Assembly: GCA_019192455.1 (NCBI GenBank) | Contig: JAHCML010000003.1 | Location: forward strand, 995,731-1,059,730 | Direction of reading: 5' to 3' | Source: Alphaproteobacteria bacterium SS10 | Lineage (GTDB): Bacteria; Pseudomonadota; Alphaproteobacteria; TMED2 | DNA: 64,000 bases | Shown: piece after piece, positions 34,734 through 43,666 of the stretch | Layout of the letters: each line of letters starts with the position of its first letter | How positions within the stretch are numbered: the stretch's first letter is position 1 | Notes under the pieces: generated by a model | Databases searched by the model: none | Told to the model about the DNA's origin: nothing | What the model saw: only the letters and a program-made list of their open reading frames with translations | Program-made: the position numbers and the translations under genes

Positions 34734-35333
34734 TTAACCGTCTTTTACCGGGAAGGTGATGGAGGCCTCAATCGCTTTATCACGTTCAATATCCCGGACC
34801 TTGGCTTCAACCTTGCGCACCATCTCTTCCTGGATCGGTGGGATTAGAGTCTCAAGATCATCCTCAATATCGCTCAGGATATCCTTCACCGTGTTGACGA
34901 CTTCCCAGGCCTGGTCATTGGTTTGCTCGTGATAGCCAATGACAAACAACAGATCGGGCCCTTCCTTAATGATCTCAATTGGTGGCCGGCGCCCGCTGGT
35001 TGGTCGGCAAGCCAGTAAACCAACATCGCCTGAAGCCTTAATCGTTATGGAGAGATGGGTGACGCTTTTGGTCGAGGATTGCTTGTACTCCTCTACCTTC
35101 TGGGCCGTGCTCTTCTTGGTGCCAACAATGCTGCCTTCATCAATCTCTGGGGTCTTCAACTTAAAGCCAGCCGCAATCCCCTCGGCGCCACCAGCCACCT
35201 GAAGGCGCAGGGCAAACTCACTTTCAGAGAGGCTTAGAACTGGATTGATGTAATTGCGGGCCAGCCGCTCGATCTCTGAATTGATCGGTGTTGAGAATGC
35301 TTGGGTCACAGGCGGGTCTAAGTTGCAAGTCAC
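34734..35333 (-). CDS. Hypothetical protein upstream of the SbtB-like gene
   Basis: 199 residues, no family I recognise. No signal peptide or membrane helix. A beta-rich N-terminal half (SEFALRLQVAGG and SVTHLSITIKASGDVG) is followed by a helical, charged C-terminus (about 145-190, IEDDLETLIPPIQEEM). Co-directional with the PII-like gene (41-base gap) and divergent from the PP2C-like gene. It might belong to the same signalling set, but nothing in the sequence proves it. Confidence 0.65.
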   Translation of the reverse strand: MTCNLDPPVTQAFSTPINSEIERLARNYINPVLSLSESEFALRLQVAGGAEGIAAGFKLKTPEIDEGSIVGTKKSTAQKVEEYKQSSTKSVTHLSITIKASGDVGLLACRPTSGRRPPIEIIKEGPDLLFVIGYHEQTNDQAWEVVNTVKDILSDIEDDLETLIPPIQEEMVRKVEAKVRDIERDKAIEASITFPVKDG

Positions 35334-35449
35334 GAACCGTTGCCAGGCACCATATCAGCGATCCGCTCAAACGCCCACAAACGCAATGTCCGGACGCGTG
35401 TATCAGCGAATGACAATTTACGCTATAGTAGTGGTGAAGGTGCTTGCCT

Positions 35450-36490
35450 ATGGCAGCATCGATCGGGGTCTATGGGGATGGTTTGGCTGTAGAAGCGAAT
35501 GCATTAACCGGTGCTGTGAGTGCCAGCGCACATGCCGGAATTAAGAACGGGACGCGGCGCTATCTGGGCCACCCAGAGTTCGGATCGCACCAGCAAGACC
35601 GTCATGTTGCGTTCGCGGCATCTGAGATGCCTGACGGGGATAAGCCTGTCGACCAACTCACCAACATGCTGGATCAGTTGGGTGAAAAGCATGCGGACGC
35701 TGATTCATCAGCGGCCGCGTCTTTAGTTCGGGTTTCGACAGAAGATGGACCGAACGGTCGGTCCCTGAAGTTGGAAGCATCATCAATTGGCGATTGCGAT
35801 GTTTTTGTTGCTGTCACACCCGGCGATGGTGGACCAACCCGCGTGCAACGTCTGTTCGATGATGAGTGTTTCCCTGCAGAGTTTGGCCGGGAAACGCCAG
35901 CTCTCCGCAAACTAGTAAATGGCATCGGTCTCGATGTTTTGCCGGAGACAATGTCGCAGACGGTCAAGTTTGATTTGCAGCCTGGTGATACCGCGACGGT
36001 GATTACGGCGAGCGATGGCTATTGGGATGGCTATTGCGATGCCTGTAAGTTTATCGATCAGGGCATGGAAGTGGAGGATGCTAATCGAGCGATACGCGAG
36101 TTGATCGGTGAATCTATTGACCGTGGGTTAGCTGATCCCTCTTCGCCCATGGCTGACCGGCTGGTTGATGACATCATCGAGAGGGCAGAAGCCGCCGCGC
36201 GGAGAAACACCGACAACATTTCGACCACCGCATTGGTGATTGAGGGGGATAAGCCTGCGCCATCTCCAATTGTTATCGGATCGATTGATGGCTCGGGTAA
36301 GGTTGGTCCCACGGAAGAGATGGTGGACAGCATGGTTGCTGACATCCATGAACGGTTTGGGCCCAGCATTGTCGCGGCAAATGACAGTCAGCTGAACACT
36401 GAGGCTGCTTCCCGACTGGGGAGTTGGCGAGCCGATCGAGCCCCCAAAGGCCCAACAACAGGCCCGGAGCCAAAGGCTCTTAAGCGCTAG
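35450..36490 (+). CDS. Divergent PP2C-type (PPM) phosphatase-like protein
   Basis: 346 residues. I infer a PPM/PP2C fold from motifs in the right order: HQQDR (47-51, in place of N-E-D-R), PDGD (61-64, weak match to DGxGG), IGDCDVFV (113-120, as in the GDSR strand), ASDGYWD (187-193, the SDG metal site) and NTDNIST (253-259, the final DN metal site). Metal-binding Asp candidates are D50, D62, D189 and D255. The second motif is degenerate, so activity is uncertain. The C-terminal 85 residues are Ser/Pro/Lys-rich and unassigned. ATG 35450 has GAAGGTG upstream. Confidence 0.6.
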   Translation: MAASIGVYGDGLAVEANALTGAVSASAHAGIKNGTRRYLGHPEFGSHQQDRHVAFAASEMPDGDKPVDQLTNMLDQLGEKHADADSSAAASLVRVSTEDGPNGRSLKLEASSIGDCDVFVAVTPGDGGPTRVQRLFDDECFPAEFGRETPALRKLVNGIGLDVLPETMSQTVKFDLQPGDTATVITASDGYWDGYCDACKFIDQGMEVEDANRAIRELIGESIDRGLADPSSPMADRLVDDIIERAEAAARRNTDNISTTALVIEGDKPAPSPIVIGSIDGSGKVGPTEEMVDSMVADIHERFGPSIVAANDSQLNTEAASRLGSWRADRAPKGPTTGPEPKALKR

Positions 36491-36667
36491 CCAAGTCCCT
36501 GGCTTTGAAGGGTAATCAGGCCGCAGTCGTTTGCCCTGTAAAGCGCTGCAACAGTTTTTGATTTTCGCACCGCACAATGCTGTGGCAGGAAACAGTCCTG
36601 TTGATTGACGAGGCCAAGGCCCGTCCATGCCCCCGCAGCTGCGCCCAGGATGGCGCGCCCGTAACCC

Positions 36668-38029
36668 ATGACCGATCTTCATATCATTGTGCTCGCCGCC
36701 GGGCAGGGTACGCGGATGAAGTCCGCCACGCCGAAGGTGCTGCACCACGTCGCCCATCAGCCAATGCTGGCCCATGTGTTGGCTGTTGCCAGTGATTGTG
36801 GCGCGGCCTCTGTCACCGGGGTGGTCAGCCCAAACATGCCAGCGCTTGAAACTGCTTTTACTGGCCATAGCATCGCGGTCCAACAAGTGGCTCAGGGAAC
36901 GGGTGATGCCGTTAAGGCCGCATTGTCAGCAATTCCCGCCGATGCAACAGGCATTGCCGTGGTGGTCTACGCCGACACGCCCTTGGTCCGGCAAGAAACA
37001 ATCGAAGCGCTGGTCGCCCCCATTCGTGAGGGGAATGCAGCCGTTACCTTCTTCGCCATGCGGGTGGCAGAGCCGGGTGCATATGGCCGGATGGTGACTA
37101 ATGGTGCCGGTGAACTGCTGCGTATTGTTGAGGCGAAGGAGGCTGATGCCGAGACTCTGGCAATTGATCTCTGCAATGGCGGGTTCTGCGCTTTCGATCT
37201 CGCCAAGGGCCGGGCATTGGTTGCGCAGATCGATAATCAGAACACCAAGGGCGAGTACTACCTGACCGATCTGGTGGAGATTGCCCGGGACGCTGGCCAT
37301 GGGGCCATGGCGGTTGAGGGACATCCCACCGATGCCATGGGGGTCAACGACCGTGCTGACCTCGCCAAGGTTGAGGCGGTGATGCAGGACCGCCTGCGGG
37401 CCCGGCATTTGGTCAATGGTGTCACCATAACAGCGCCAGAGACGGTGTTTCTGGCGACGGATACATCGCTTGCGCCCGATACAATCGTTGAGCCGCATGT
37501 GGTGTTCGGCCCTGGCGTTAATGTGACGGGTGCTGCCACCATCCGCGCCTTTTCGCATCTCGAGGGCTGTGAGATCGGCGCTGGCGCCACCATCGGCCCC
37601 TATGCGCGTATCCGACCAGGCAGTAGCATTGGTGCCCAGGCGCGGGTCGGCAACTTTGTTGAGACCAAGAATGTTGAGATGGGTGAGGGGGCGAAGGCCA
37701 ATCACCTAACCTATCTGGGCGATGCCACAATTGGGCCAGATGCCAATGTTGGTGCGGGCACAATTACCTGCAACTATGACGGATTTTCCAAATCACGGAC
37801 TGAGATTGGCCGCAATGCCTTCATAGGCTCCAACTCAGCGCTGGTCGCCCCGGTCAAGGTGGGTGACGGCGCCATCATCGGTGCGGGCAGCACCATCACA
37901 AACGACGTAGACGCCGACGCTATTGCGGTAGCGCGCGGAATCCAGGTTGATAACCCGGGCCGTGCCGCCACGTTCCGCGAGATGCGTGCGGCGGAGAAGG
38001 CCAAGAAGGCCGCTAAGAAGGATAGCTAA
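36668..38029 (+). CDS. glmU: Bifunctional UDP-GlcNAc pyrophosphorylase / GlcN-1-P acetyltransferase
   Basis: Makes UDP-GlcNAc for peptidoglycan and lipid A. 453 residues, normal length. The N-terminal uridylyltransferase has LAAGQGTRMKS (about 9-19) and VYADTPL. The C-terminal left-handed beta-helix acetyltransferase shows hexapeptide repeats from about 255 onward and the active-site region HLTYLGD (about 340-346) and NYDG. It is followed two bases after its stop by glmS, which supplies glucosamine-6-phosphate, so the pathway genes form one unit. Confidence 0.97.
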   Translation: MTDLHIIVLAAGQGTRMKSATPKVLHHVAHQPMLAHVLAVASDCGAASVTGVVSPNMPALETAFTGHSIAVQQVAQGTGDAVKAALSAIPADATGIAVVVYADTPLVRQETIEALVAPIREGNAAVTFFAMRVAEPGAYGRMVTNGAGELLRIVEAKEADAETLAIDLCNGGFCAFDLAKGRALVAQIDNQNTKGEYYLTDLVEIARDAGHGAMAVEGHPTDAMGVNDRADLAKVEAVMQDRLRARHLVNGVTITAPETVFLATDTSLAPDTIVEPHVVFGPGVNVTGAATIRAFSHLEGCEIGAGATIGPYARIRPGSSIGAQARVGNFVETKNVEMGEGAKANHLTYLGDATIGPDANVGAGTITCNYDGFSKSRTEIGRNAFIGSNSALVAPVKVGDGAIIGAGSTITNDVDADAIAVARGIQVDNPGRAATFREMRAAEKAKKAAKKDS

Positions 38030-38031
38030 CC

Positions 38032-39879
38032 ATGTGCGGTATTATCGGGATTCTGGGCGATGGTGATGTGGCCCCAGCTGTGCTTGAGGGGCTGAAGCGC
38101 CTAGAGTATCGGGGTTATGACAGTGCCGGTATTGCCACCCTCTCCAACGGCCATATTCAGCGCTGCCGGGCCGAGGGCAAGATCGTCAACCTGGCTGGCA
38201 AGCTGGACGAGATGCCTTTGGAGGGTGATGTTGGTATTGGCCATACCCGCTGGGCGACCCATGGCGCGCCGACCGAGAACAATGCCCACCCCCATGCCAC
38301 AGAGCGGGTGGCCATTGTCCATAACGGCATCATCGAAAACTACCAGGAGCTGAAGGCGGAGCTGAAGGAGAAGCAGCACCGCTTTGAGACCGAGACGGAT
38401 ACCGAGATCGTCGCCCATCTGGTGACCGATTACCTGCAGCAGGGTTTGGAGCCGGTTGAGGCTGCCAAGGCCAGCTTTGCCCGGTTGGAAGGGGCCTACG
38501 CCCTGGTGCTGATCTTTGCGGGAGAGCATGACCTGATGGTCGGTGCCCGCCAGGGGACACCGATGACCATTGGGTATGGTGAGAGGGACCGCGAGGGGCA
38601 GATGTTCCTCGCCTCCGATGCCGTGGCGCTGGCCGCTTACACCAACCGTGTTTGCTATCTTGAGGATGGTGATTGGACCGTCATTCGGCGCGGTAAGGCA
38701 GAGATCTTCCGCCGTGATGGCAGCACAGTTGAGCGCCCAATCCGTCAAAGCTCAGTCACCGGCGCCATGACCGGCAAGGGTGACTACCGTCACTTTATGC
38801 TCAAAGAGATCCACGAGCAGCCAGAGGTGATCGGTAACACTGTGAATGCGCACCTGCATCCGGCAACGGGCGAGGCCGCGTTTGAGAGTTTTGATTTCGA
38901 CTTCGCCAATCTGAACCGACTGCACATCACGGCCTGCGGTACGGCATTCTATGCTGGCCTGGTCGCGCGCTATTGGTTTGAGGAAATTGCCGGACTGCCA
39001 ACTGAGGTCGATATCGCGTCGGAGTATCGCTATCGCAACCTGCCAGCCTCGGAAGGTTCAGCAACCCTCGTGATCTCCCAATCTGGTGAGACGCTGGATA
39101 CGTTGGAGGCATTGCGCTTTGCCAAGAACCAGGGACAGAAGACCCTGGCCGTGGTCAATGTGCCGGAGAGCACCATGGCGCGGGAGGCAGACCAAACCGT
39201 CTACACCCTTGCCGGCCCTGAGATTGGCGTTGCCTCAACCAAGGCGTTTACCACCCAGCTCTCAACCCTAGCCTGTCTTGCCATGTATGCCGCACGTAAG
39301 CGTGGCCATGTTGATGAGGTGAAGGAACGCGCGTTGTCTGCCGCCCTTCGTGAGGTGCCAGCCCGGATTGCTGAGGTTCTAAACCATGATGAGGCGATCA
39401 AGGAGATCGCGGCCGATATCACCAGTGCCCATTCGGTGCTCTATCTCGGTCGTGGCCGTTCCTATCCAATTGCGATGGAGGGCGCGCTAAAGCTGAAGGA
39501 AATCTCTTACATCCATGCTGAGGGTTATGCGGCGGGGGAGATGAAGCACGGGCCAATCGCCCTAATCGATGAAACCATGCCCGTCGTGGTGGTAGCGCCA
39601 TCGGACCGTTGGCTTGAGAAGACGCTATCCAATGTTCGTGAGGCAACCGCCCGTGGCGCGCGCCTGCTGCTAATTGGCGATGAGACATCGGTGAAGGCGT
39701 TAGAGGACGTCACGACCTGGTCAATCCCAATGCCAAGCATACCGTCAGAGGCTGCATCTTATATGGCGCCGATCCTCTACACCGTGCCGGTCCAGCTGCT
39801 CGCCTATCATGCAGCCGTCCTGAAAGGCACCGATGTTGACCAACCACGTAACCTCGCCAAGGCGGTAACAGTGGAGTAG
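38032..39879 (+). CDS. glmS: Glutamine--fructose-6-phosphate aminotransferase (isomerizing)
   Basis: Converts fructose-6-phosphate and glutamine to glucosamine-6-phosphate, first step to UDP-GlcNAc. 615 residues. The N-terminal glutaminase begins MCGIIGILG; Cys2 becomes the nucleophile after removal of Met. It also shows HTRWATHG and the GxxxDxxx-type substrate loop. Two SIS isomerase domains follow (about 290-430 and 460-600), with ISQSGETLDTLEAL and SKAFTTQ. No glmS ribozyme is expected in this phylum, and none can be fitted in the 2-base gap. Confidence 0.97.
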   Translation: MCGIIGILGDGDVAPAVLEGLKRLEYRGYDSAGIATLSNGHIQRCRAEGKIVNLAGKLDEMPLEGDVGIGHTRWATHGAPTENNAHPHATERVAIVHNGIIENYQELKAELKEKQHRFETETDTEIVAHLVTDYLQQGLEPVEAAKASFARLEGAYALVLIFAGEHDLMVGARQGTPMTIGYGERDREGQMFLASDAVALAAYTNRVCYLEDGDWTVIRRGKAEIFRRDGSTVERPIRQSSVTGAMTGKGDYRHFMLKEIHEQPEVIGNTVNAHLHPATGEAAFESFDFDFANLNRLHITACGTAFYAGLVARYWFEEIAGLPTEVDIASEYRYRNLPASEGSATLVISQSGETLDTLEALRFAKNQGQKTLAVVNVPESTMAREADQTVYTLAGPEIGVASTKAFTTQLSTLACLAMYAARKRGHVDEVKERALSAALREVPARIAEVLNHDEAIKEIAADITSAHSVLYLGRGRSYPIAMEGALKLKEISYIHAEGYAAGEMKHGPIALIDETMPVVVVAPSDRWLEKTLSNVREATARGARLLLIGDETSVKALEDVTTWSIPMPSIPSEAASYMAPILYTVPVQLLAYHAAVLKGTDVDQPRNLAKAVTVE

Positions 39880-39953
39880 GGGGCAACCTCTCCCTTTGCT
39901 TTTGCCCGCCGGTCTACCTATCTGTACGGCAACGAATTACGGAGGGCCGCCCC

Positions 39954-41444
39954 ATGGATACCATCGACACCACTAGCCTGCGTTTGAAGCTCAACGATCC
40001 AGAGCTGTTCCGCAGCCAAGCCTATGTCGACGGCGCGTGGATTGATGCCGATAGCGGCGCAACCTTTGAGGTGACCAACCCCTCAACCGGTGAGGTCATC
40101 GGCACGGTACCCAATCTGGGTAAGGCCGAGACTGATCGTGCCATTGCCGCGGCCAATGCCGCCTGGCCTGCCTGGAAGGCGAAGCCAGCAAAAGAGCGCG
40201 GTGCCATCCTGAAAAACTGGCTGGGCCTACTGATGGAGCATCAGGAGGACCTGGCCCGCCTCATGACGCTGGAGCAGGGTAAGCCACTGGCTGAGGCCAA
40301 GGGTGAGATTGCCTATGCCGCCAGCTTTGTTGAGTGGTTTGCAGAAGAGGCGAAGCGTACCTATGGCGAGGTGATCCCGACCCATATGGCTGATCGTCGG
40401 ATCATGGTGACGAAGGAACCAATTGGCGTCACCGCCGCCATCACGCCCTGGAATTTCCCAACCGCGATGATCACCCGTAAGGCAGCGCCAGCACTGGCCG
40501 CTGGTTGTCCGATGGTGGTGAAACCGGCTGAGGCGACGCCATACTCTGCGCTTGCCATGGCGGTTCTGGCCGAGCGGGCCGGTCTGCCGAAGGGCCTGTT
40601 ATCGATTGTTACCGGCAGCGCGAGCGGCTCGATTGAGATTGGTAAGGCGCTCTGCGATAACCCGATCGTCCGCAAGCTTTCCTTCACCGGTTCCACCGAG
40701 GTTGGTCGCATTCTGATGCGCCAATGTTCGGATACGGTGAAGAAGGTGTCGTTTGAGCTGGGCGGCAATGCACCCTTCATCGTCTTTGATGACGCCGATC
40801 TTGATGCGGCGGTTGAGGGGGCGCTGGTCTGTAAGTACCGGAATGCCGGTCAGACCTGTGTCTGTGCCAATCGCATCTATGTTCAGGACGGTGTCTATGA
40901 TGCCTTCGCGGCCAAGTTTGCCGAGGCGGTTAAGGGCCTCAAAGTCGGTGATGGCTTTACCGAGGGCGTTGATGTTGGCCCGCTGATTGAGATGGCGGCG
41001 GTTGAGAAGGTTGAGGATCACCTAGCTGATGCCACTTCCAAGGGCGCTGAGATCATGGCCGGTGGCGCGCGGGATGAGCATGGAGAGTTATTCTTCCAGC
41101 CAACCCTGCTGTCCGGTGTGACCCAGGAGATGAAGGTTGCCCGTGAGGAGACCTTTGGCCCGCTGGCGCCGATGTTCCGGTTCAAGACCGAGGATGAGGT
41201 GATCAGCTATGCAAATGATACCGAGTTTGGGCTGGCCGCGTATTTCTACGCCCGCGATATCGGTCGGATCACCAAGGTTTCTGAGGCTTTGGAGTATGGC
41301 ATGGTGGCGGTGAATACCGGCATTCTGTCCACCGAGGTGGCGCCATTTGGCGGTGTTAAACAATCCGGCATCGGTCGTGAGGGTTCACATCACGGCATCG
41401 ATGAATATCTAGAGATTAAGTACACGCTGATTGCCGGCCTCTGA
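39954..41444 (+). CDS. gabD: Succinate-semialdehyde dehydrogenase
   Basis: NAD(P)-dependent aldehyde dehydrogenase that oxidises succinate semialdehyde to succinate, the last step of the GABA shunt. 496 residues. Catalytic Cys302 (AGQTCVCANR) and general base Glu268 (FELGG) are in place, along with the ITPWNFPTAMITRKAAPALAAG pattern of the GabD branch, split here as ITPWNFP and KAAPALAAG. The assignment to SSADH over other ALDHs rests on overall pattern. A good GGAGG ribosome site precedes the ATG. Confidence 0.9.
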   Translation: MDTIDTTSLRLKLNDPELFRSQAYVDGAWIDADSGATFEVTNPSTGEVIGTVPNLGKAETDRAIAAANAAWPAWKAKPAKERGAILKNWLGLLMEHQEDLARLMTLEQGKPLAEAKGEIAYAASFVEWFAEEAKRTYGEVIPTHMADRRIMVTKEPIGVTAAITPWNFPTAMITRKAAPALAAGCPMVVKPAEATPYSALAMAVLAERAGLPKGLLSIVTGSASGSIEIGKALCDNPIVRKLSFTGSTEVGRILMRQCSDTVKKVSFELGGNAPFIVFDDADLDAAVEGALVCKYRNAGQTCVCANRIYVQDGVYDAFAAKFAEAVKGLKVGDGFTEGVDVGPLIEMAAVEKVEDHLADATSKGAEIMAGGARDEHGELFFQPTLLSGVTQEMKVAREETFGPLAPMFRFKTEDEVISYANDTEFGLAAYFYARDIGRITKVSEALEYGMVAVNTGILSTEVAPFGGVKQSGIGREGSHHGIDEYLEIKYTLIAGL

Positions 41445-41504
41445 TCTGATCTCTGCGCTGACGATCCAAAACAAAGCACCCAACAAGGGTGGGGAGTGCC
41501 GGAG

Positions 41505-42911
41505 ATGGCTGATAACGCCCGCAAGTTTGATTTCGACTACTTTGTCATCGGTGGTGGCTCTGGCGGTGTCCGCTCCGCCCGCATCGCTGCCCAGCATGGC
41601 GCCAAAGTCGTGGTGGCAGAGGACCGCGATATGGGCGGTACCTGCGTCAATCGCGGCTGCGTACCAAAGAAGTACATGGTTTTCGCTGGTCAGCACGCCC
41701 GCGCGTTCCAAGACGCCGTTGATTACGGCTGGGAGCATGAGGGCGGTAAACCAGCGTTCAACTGGCCAAAGCTGCGCGATGCCGTAAACGGTACGACCGA
41801 TGTTATCAGCGGTAAGTATCAATCCGGCTTGGACGGTGTGAAGGCGACAACCTTCAATGCCCATGCCCGGGTCACTGGCCCTAACGAAGTGACAGTCGGC
41901 AATCAAACCGTCACGGCTGAGCATATCCTGATTGCTACTGGTGGCGTCCCCTCCATGCCGGATATGCCGGGTGTTGAGTATGCCATCAGCTCTGATGAGA
42001 TCTTCCACTTACCGGAGTTTCCGAAGCGGCTTGTGGTTGCTGGTGGTGGTTATATTGCCCTAGAGTTCGCCAGCATATTCAATGCATTAGGCAGCGACGT
42101 GACAGTGATTTATCGGGGTCCTGAGATCCTGAAAAATTTCGACCATGACCTGCGCCAGCAGCTGACTGAGGACTTCCTCGCCAGTGGCATCAAAATCCAC
42201 TTCAACACCACCATCCCGAAGATTGAGAAGGAAGGCGACACGCTGAAAGTCCATCTCACCGATGGTGATGTGTTAGATGCTGATCAGATGCTGTTTGCCA
42301 TTGGCCGCCGCCCACGTATCGCAGGCCTTGGCCTCGATGAGGTTGGAATTGAGACCAATGAGGCTGGCGCCATTAAGGTTGATGAGCATTACCGAACCAA
42401 TATCCCGTCAATCTATGCGGTTGGGGATGTGACGGACCGTGTAAACCTAACGCCGGTGGCGATTAGGGAAGGGCACTGGCTTGCCGATCAGCTGTTTGGA
42501 CCAGAGGGTCGAAACAAAATCGACTATGCCATGGTCACGACCGCCGTCTTTACCACGCCTGAGTTAGCCTCGGTTGGCTTGAGCGAGCAGGAAGCTGTTG
42601 ATGCTGGCTTTGATGTAGAGGTGTTCCGCACACGGTTCCGTGCCATGCGCTACACCCTTGGTGGCAACCAGCCTTGGTCCATGATGAAGCTGGTCGTGGA
42701 CCGGGATAGCGATCGTGTGCTGGGCGTTCATATGTTGGGCGAGAATGCCGCTGAAATTATTCAGGGTCTGGCGGTTGCCGTTACCCTAGGCGCCACCAAG
42801 GCGCAGTTTGATGCGACGGTGGCCCTGCATCCGACGGTGGCGGAGGAGTTCGTCACCATGCGTGAGCCCGCGGCGTCCACCTTGAAAGAACGCCGCCAGG
42901 CAGCCGAATAA
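41505..42911 (+). CDS. gor: Glutathione-disulfide reductase
   Basis: FAD-dependent NADPH:glutathione reductase, 468 residues. It has the N-terminal FAD-binding GGGSGGVRSAR (about 16-26), the redox disulfide C47-V-N-R-G-C52, NADPH Rossmann VVAGGGYIALEFA near 175-187 and the C-terminal interface with LHPTVAEEFV, which holds the His/Glu active-site pair. ATG 41505 follows a GGGGAG ribosome site at good spacing; an in-frame GTG at 41496 would sit against it. The lack of an adjacent partner gene is normal. Confidence 0.94.
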   Translation: MADNARKFDFDYFVIGGGSGGVRSARIAAQHGAKVVVAEDRDMGGTCVNRGCVPKKYMVFAGQHARAFQDAVDYGWEHEGGKPAFNWPKLRDAVNGTTDVISGKYQSGLDGVKATTFNAHARVTGPNEVTVGNQTVTAEHILIATGGVPSMPDMPGVEYAISSDEIFHLPEFPKRLVVAGGGYIALEFASIFNALGSDVTVIYRGPEILKNFDHDLRQQLTEDFLASGIKIHFNTTIPKIEKEGDTLKVHLTDGDVLDADQMLFAIGRRPRIAGLGLDEVGIETNEAGAIKVDEHYRTNIPSIYAVGDVTDRVNLTPVAIREGHWLADQLFGPEGRNKIDYAMVTTAVFTTPELASVGLSEQEAVDAGFDVEVFRTRFRAMRYTLGGNQPWSMMKLVVDRDSDRVLGVHMLGENAAEIIQGLAVAVTLGATKAQFDATVALHPTVAEEFVTMREPAASTLKERRQAAE

Positions 42912-42950
42912 CGATCTGGATTTACTGATGCGATAGCGCAGCGGGGGTGA

Positions 42951-43145
42951 TTAATGAATCACGCCCGGATTGTGGAGCACGTTGACAATGCCGAGGTAAG
43001 CAGTCTCGAGCTGACGCAATCTGTGCTGCTCAATTCGGTTCATCCGCTCCTTACGTTCGTCGAGATCGACGAGGACGCGTGATGCTTTGGTCAGGTCACC
43101 CTCGACGAGGGCTTGCTCTAATTCACTAAAATGGTTGCCGTACAT
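42951..43145 (-). CDS. Small charged helical protein of unknown function
   Basis: 64 residues (MYGNHFSELEQALVEGDLTK start), predicted all-helical with heptad-like spacing (LVEGDLTKASRVLVDLDERK), no signal. I do not recognise it. The ATG has a GGGAG-like ribosome site about 11 bases upstream. It lies at the edge of a long non-coding region with DnaA-like boxes. Confidence is moderate because short frames occur by chance. Confidence 0.5.
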   Translation of the reverse strand: MYGNHFSELEQALVEGDLTKASRVLVDLDERKERMNRIEQHRLRQLETAYLGIVNVLHNPGVIH

Positions 43146-43666
43146 GGGGTTAGCCGCTCCCTAAACGTTCTGTTTCCAACAAACTTATCCCCAATTGAGA
43201 CCGGTCGAATCAGCGCTATTTCTTAGCCCTGGAATCACTGACTTCGCCGCAAGTTTTACGGCGAAGTCAGAATAACACCAATTAAGCTGTTGAAATAGCG
43301 TGCTTATTCGGCCCGCCTCAAAGCCTCTCTCCAAGTACCTGCGTAAGACTATGAATCAAACGGCGAATCGGGGATAGCCTTGGCGAATCGACATGGAAAA
43401 CTTATCCACATCGCCATGGCATTCGAGCAACAGAGCCGATAGGGTAAGGGCGAAGTATCCCGGATTTTGGCCACCTTCCTGGTGGACTCAGGGCCGCCGA
43501 TGCTTAAACTGCCGCGCCTTTCGCCATGGGGGGTATGCGGGGTTGTTGGTGGTTATCGCGTGAACAAATCACCAAATGCTGAACAACCATGGCACCGAGC
43601 TTTGAGAAAACATCTAAGAACGCGCGACCCGGATAGGCCGGGCCAGCCAAGTTGAGCGAACCGAAC
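43146..43666. other. Long non-coding region with DnaA-like boxes and GANTC sites
   Basis: About 520 bases without a supported gene. TTATCCCCA (43185-43193) and a perfect TTATCCACA (43402-43410) resemble DnaA boxes. GANTC sites, the CcrM methylation target, occur at 43207, 43232, 43353, 43365, 43385 and 43485. GGCGAATCG is repeated at 43362-43370 and 43382-43390, 20 bases apart. A 12-bp inverted repeat is annotated separately. It may be a regulatory or replication-linked region; it lacks the usual alphaproteobacterial oriC neighbours. Confidence 0.45.
43238..43270. repeat. Perfect 12-bp inverted repeat
   Basis: CTGACTTCGCCG (43238-43249) and CGGCGAAGTCAG (43259-43270) with a 9-base spacer. 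No T-run follows on either strand, so an intrinsic terminator is unlikely; a protein-binding palindrome or structured RNA is more plausible. Confidence 0.75.

Noticed and set aside
43467-43655. Small frame upstream of the DAHP synthase gene
   Set aside because: No ribosome site, overlapped by a better annotated start region and no family features.
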